This document shows, piece after piece, positions 59,549 to 64,000 of a DNA stretch of 64,000 nt; positions within the stretch are counted from its first letter, which is position 1, and the number at the start of each line of letters is the position of its first letter. The notes beneath the pieces are model-generated. The model had not been told where the DNA came from, did no database searches, and saw nothing but the letters and a program-made list of their open reading frames with translations. The position numbers were made by a program, and so were the translations under genes. The stretch comes from Novakomyces olei (Eukaryota; Ascomycota; Novakomycetes; Novakomycetales; Novakomycetaceae), in the NCBI GenBank assembly GCA_016906335.1, contig JADEYG010000004.1:1277001-1341000 (forward strand), in the 5' to 3' direction.

Positions 59549-62500
59549 TCAAGTACTATTTGAAATGTCGCGTAAAACACTGTGCGAGTCCAGCACGCGT
59601 GGCCGCTTAACCCTAACCCCATCGCCAACCCTAACCCTAATACCATCGCCATCGCCAACCCTAACCCTAACCCTATTGGCAGTGTCTGCCTGCAGGTCTG
59701 TATTAGCAGGCAGCTGGACAATCCACTGCCGCTGCTTCAGCAGCCCGGCAAGTTGAGCGAGCAGAGCATTGTGAGCAAGTGTCGGCAGGCAGCCGACAAG
59801 CACGAGCTTGTAACGTGCACGTGTAAGTGCCACGTTGAGCCGGCGAGCGTCCGCGAGCAGACTGCCAACAATGCCCTCCACGTTTGACCGCACAAACGAG
59901 ACAATGAGCACGTCCTTGTCACGGCCCTGGTACCTGTCAATGGTACTGCACTCGACCCTATTGAGCGCCTGCAAGTGCCGTTGGAGCAGCCGCAGCTGAG
60001 CGCGATAGGGTGTAGTGACTCCGATCGTGTCCTCGGCAATTCCACAGCCGACAAGTGCCCTGACAATCTGAGCCACGATCTGTGACTCTGCCGTGTTGCT
60101 AACGGCTTCGCCTACTCGCTGCTCTTGAGCAGTTTTGTCCGACAAGCTGTGCGTGTCTACAAACACGACACTCTGCTCTGGCAAGAGCACATGGGCAAGC
60201 CAGTCTGGCAGCTCCAAGGCAAAACTGCCTTGGCCGTTGTAGACCCGGCTGGCCCAGCCGGCAGCAGCGCTCTGCTGTGCCGCCAGAGGCAGTGCACAGG
60301 TGAGGGCTCCATTGTATATCAGCGTATTGCAGAGAGCCATAATGTCGGGAGCCATACGGTACTGCTGCCGGAGAGCAATTACGGCCTCTGGGTGGGACTC
60401 GCACAGCAGTTTGAACAGGCTTACATCGAATCCCAAATTTGCTGCCTCTCTGCTCTTGACGAGCGGAGGCAGCTGGTGGTGGTCGCCGACGAGGACAAAC
60501 CTGTGTGCCTGCATTAGCGGGCCGAGGCAGGTTGGCAGGGTCACTTGAGACGCCTCGTCAACTATACAATAGTCAAACTGCCGTGTGTGGAACAGTGCAT
60601 GGCCTGTCGCCAGGCAGGTGCAGGCGACCAGGTTCTTGCTGCCAAAGTAACGTGCAACTTGGGGCACTGAGCCCGCATGCTGAGCCAGGTTGGCGTCTAC
60701 ACAAAACTGGGAAATGTCGGGGTGCACTTTGGCAGGGTCACCTATACGCAGAGCAGTTATAGCAAAGGGCAGCAGCCGTAAAAGGACATTGTCCACCGCA
60801 GAATGGGTAAAACTGCACAGTAAAACTGTCTTGGCTTGTGCCAACAGACAGCGGATAAGCGCTACTATGGCCGTCGTCTTGCCCGTGCCGGGCATTCCGA
60901 GAATAAGGGCATAATCCTGAGCACAAAGCACCCGTTCAACCGCCTCGATTTGGTTTGCGTTGAGGTTTAGACTGTCAAAGATTTGTGCGCGGTTAAAGCC
61001 AGGGGGTTGGGGGTTTTGGTTTTTTTGTTCTTTTTGTTCTTTTTGCTCTTTTTGCTCTTTGTTTTCCAGTGCAAATCGAGGCGGTTGGAGACGAATAATA
61101 GAGTTCCGCACACTCGCACAAGACTTGTCTGATAAAAGGCGAAGAATGTTGGCTCTTATCTGCGCAAAAACTGCACCGATATCGTCCTTGTCTACACGGA
61201 ACAGTTTAGGCATTTGCTGGGCCCTCAAGTCTGCCGGCAGTGGCGATAAACCACAGCTCTCCAGATCCCATTCTGAGCCAATCGCCCGGTCTACTTGGAC
61301 GACTATACTCTGGCCCGTAATTGAGCAAATATACCCTCGTGCTAAGCCCCATGCACTTTGTGCTTCGCCGTCACCAGAGACCAGAATCCTTTCTCCCGGC
61401 TGCAACTCGTTTGACGTGTATTGCACTCCACCATAATCTGCTCCGTCTTTTACGCTTTTGTCATGCACACTAAACTCTATCCTGTACAGCTTTCGCGACC
61501 CGGAAAAAATTGCAGAGCAATTTGAGACCCGCAAAGACCCGATACAGCGACCCTTCTCCGCCCTTGCGACCGAGTCCATTGTCCATATCTCGCTTTGAAA
61601 GATTCTTGAGAATTTTTCTTCGCAGGTAATTAAACTGTCCCAGTGCTGCATAAACAATTGATCCCTCTCTGAAATGTGTCCCGTCAAGTCATCGAAATTG
61701 GGTAGGGCCCCAAAGGACTCGCTGGTTCCTTGCTCCAAAGCCTGCCGTTAGAATTCATTAGACGGAGAAAAGATTTGAATAATGTTTGCTTGTAATTGTG
61801 TAGAGTCACAAGAAGATTTTAATACTGTGCCCAACCAATTGGGGGAAAGATAGAGGGATGATTACATCAAAAAAGAAAAAAATTCGTAATTAGACAAACA
61901 AAATAATAAAATAGCGTAACGCAGAATGAAATAAATTTTATACTATTCTTCATTTCATTTCTTTTTTGTATCAATTCGTGAACTTACCCTGTGAAAGGTT
62001 GCACAGGTCTGGTTTGCGTAGCAGCGCCTGCACGTAAAATCGTTCCTGATTACCGGCGGCATTTGTTTCAATTGTATACACGCGGCTAATCTGTTTCGCA
62101 AAATTAAAAGCGAAACAATATCTGACCGATTTTGATATACAATGGTCATTTCGTTTGGATCTGAATAATAAAGCAGACCTGCTTTAGTGTCAACCCCATA
62201 TCGGTCGTTGACCATTAACGTATAGAGCATTATTTGAGCTTGATGAGAAATGTTTTGTGTAAGCTTTCCAGTTTTTAATTCAAAAGGAATTAAAACAGAC
62301 GCAACTCTGTCCTCATTGGTGCCTTCAATTCGCCCTAGAAACGTCGCATCTATATTGCCTCTGAGCCCGAATCGCGGAGAAAACATGGTTTCCTCAATGC
62401 CAAGTAAACGTTCAAGGTGAACATTTAAAAGTGCATTTGGTGAGGACGAAAATCGTGATTTGATCGTGGCATATTTGTTCATTTCCGGCCCATAATAGAG

Positions 62501-64000
62501 TGAAGCCCATGATCGGAGTTTGGGGAAACTTGTACGCAATTCTGTGCATGCGTCTTTGAAATCAATCGGCTCACTGAGACAAACAAAATCCTTCAAGTTG
62601 TCGAGTAATTTTTGCATCATTACTGTTTCCATTTTTTCGTCGGTAAAGTCCCGATCCGTTAAGCAAGACTGGAATATTTCGTGCAAAATAGTTCCCATTA
62701 TAAGAGATTTTGAGAGTTTTGTAGAGTCTTTGAAATGCTCCTGCAAAGCCGCTTTGCGTAAGCACGTCGTACTATCCGCAATTTTAGTAGCAGAAATCAA
62801 AAACTGAGGATGCAAGACCATATGGCCCTGGGTATCATCAATTATAAAAACATTATCTTGCTTTTCCCCCTCAAAGTATATACAGTCTCCAATGTCTGGT
62901 TCAGAAGCGGCCCATTTGCCCAGCAGCCTTATCAAGACTGCAGTATTCTCTGTAGTCTCAACCAGGTTCAATAAAATACTTTCAGAACCGTAATCCGCAC
63001 TTGTAATACGGTAAACCGGTAATCGAGCCAGGCGACTGCATTTAACAGCTTGCTCGTCATCTGAGAAAAGAATATCATCAAAGTCCTCGTCTTTTAGTCC
63101 CCCCAAATCAGCATCAACGCTGTCCTGGCCGGCTGGGAGCAGAGTACCTGCTTCTTTAGCATTTGGATCCCTATTTATGAGGACATTGAGGCCAAGCTTT
63201 GATGGACAAGGCCCCGCTTTCTTTTCTCGTTTAGCAGTCAATTGCTCGCCGGGTCTTAGCTGCTCTCCAAACTCCAATTGATCTTTAGATTCCACTGGGC
63301 GCTCATTCTCTTGCTGATTTACTACTTTCCCAAACCCCAACGACTGACCTATAGTACCCGTGTTTTGCGTCAGAGAGGGAAGCACATTTCGCTCAAAATC
63401 TGCAATTGCGGAGAGCTCTTCTTCATCAAAACTGCCCAAGTTGTCCGCCTCAAAGGGCTCAGAATCACTGCTGTTACAGCTCTCAGGCCAGCTTACTTGT
63501 GCGGCAGGACTCTCGATAGAATCAACCAGGCACGAGACTCTTGTCAACGGCTGCGACTGGTCGGCAGAAACGATTCGCCGACGTTTAATTCTGTGTCCTG
63601 CCTCTTGAACACGCCGATCTGCATGTAAAAGGCTACTGTTCTCCCGGCCGGAGTCAAACGAATATTTTCTCGTTATAGGTGAAAACGCTCTAGCACTGTC
63701 CGTCATTGTGTTTGTGGTAACCTTGTTATTATCGCTAGTGCTATCCACACCAAATGCCTCCCAGACATCGGATATCGGGTCTCGCAAAGAAGGCGTGGTA
63801 ACAAGTAACTTGGCTCTCGAAGCGTCCTGCTGCTCATCGTTCAGAGACTTGAAAGCCTCTATTTTTTGAGGCGTTGTTTGCCAATGCAGAGCCTCGGGCG
63901 AAGAGGAAACTGCAGCATTACGAATGGTTTGCTTCAGCGGAGTACTTGTGCAGACATGGGAATCAGTCCGCAAGTCGGGATTGTCCTCCGTTACCGATCC
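59549..64000 (-). CDS. DNA2: Dna2 nuclease-helicase (5' end beyond window)
   Basis: Nuclease and superfamily-1 helicase for Okazaki flap cleavage, double-strand-break resection and telomere maintenance. Two exons are visible: 64000-61988, open to the right edge, and 61741-59549. At least 1401 residues lie inside, so only a short N-terminus is missing. The disordered N-terminal part includes DEDFDDILFSDDEQAVKCSR. The RecB-type nuclease core has FGLRGNIDATFLGR (Asp) and IPFELKTGKL (Glu, Lys). Four Fe-S cysteines are likely: one in TTCLRKAAL and three in FTCRRCYANQTCATF. Helicase motifs are NLNANQIEAVERVL, GMPGTGKTT, CSFTHSAVDN, VDEASQVTLP, LVGDHHQLPP, RQQYRM, STIDRYQGRDKD and NVALTRARYKLVLVG. 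Past the helicase the tail carries Val-Arg-Val-Gly-Asp-Gly repeats encoded by TTAGGG-type DNA. A KEQ repeat lies between the domains. Confidence 0.95.
59608..59675. repeat. Telomere-type repeat array inside the DNA2 3' coding end
   Basis: Three CCCTAA-type runs (59608-59619, 59626-59640, 59657-59675) are separated by CCATCGCC spacers, giving an approximate 25-30-base higher-order repeat. On the gene strand the TTAGGG runs read Val-Arg-Val-Arg and the spacers Gly-Asp-Gly. Confidence 0.85.

Overview
This is nuclear DNA from a compact ascomycete- or basidiomycete-type fungus. The strongest evidence is an alpha-1,3-glucan synthase with the fungal GH13-membrane-GT5-membrane layout. Saccharopine dehydrogenase (LYS1) adds the fungal alpha-aminoadipate route to lysine. 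A complex I subunit (24 kDa) argues against Saccharomyces and Schizosaccharomyces, both of which lost complex I. Many introns are only 35-40 nt, with GTAAGT/GTATGN donors and CTAAC/CTAAT branch-like motifs close to the acceptor. A Taphrinomycotina-like or other small-genome Dikarya lineage would fit, but that placement is inference. I saw no transposon, virus-like element, rRNA, recognisable tRNA or CRISPR array. 

Layout. 0-7 kb (all minus): NDUFV2, UPS1, RAB GDI and an unrecognised coiled-coil protein. 7.5-11.8 kb (plus): RRP12. 12.3-20.1 kb (minus): AGS1, with a 2.6 kb gene-free upstream region. 22.7-27.3 kb (minus): DNAJC11-like J protein and CFIm25. 27.6-32 kb: MIX23 (+), cyclin H (-), TPR/F-box protein of the Dia2/Pof3 type (+). 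32.4-38.1 kb: GIR2/RWDD1 (+), an unrecognised 80-residue protein (-), heme oxygenase (-), SEC18/NSF (-). 38.6-45.4 kb (+): PRP22 and LYS1. 45.7-54.1 kb (-): B-type cyclin and MON2. 54.3-64 kb: MMS2 (+), PAP1 (-), RAD51 (+), and DNA2 (-), which runs off the right edge. 

Functionally these are mostly housekeeping genes: mitochondrial function (NDUFV2, UPS1, MIX23, DNAJC11), membrane traffic (GDI, SEC18, MON2), RNA work (RRP12, PRP22, CFIm25, PAP1), cell cycle and transcription (cyclin B, cyclin H, Dia2-like) and DNA repair (MMS2, RAD51, DNA2). No cryptic gene system stands out. The most distinctive signal is short TTAGGG/CCCTAA telomere-type motifs, found in several upstream regions and also inside coding exons of PRP22, DNA2 and RAD51. 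Other points of note are a GC-AG intron in the heme oxygenase gene, very small first exons, a His/Gly minisatellite tail on RRP12, a 24-bp perfect palindrome upstream of AGS1, and two genes I could not identify. Exon boundaries were derived by eye from splice motifs plus recalled family sequences. They are models, not transcript-confirmed.
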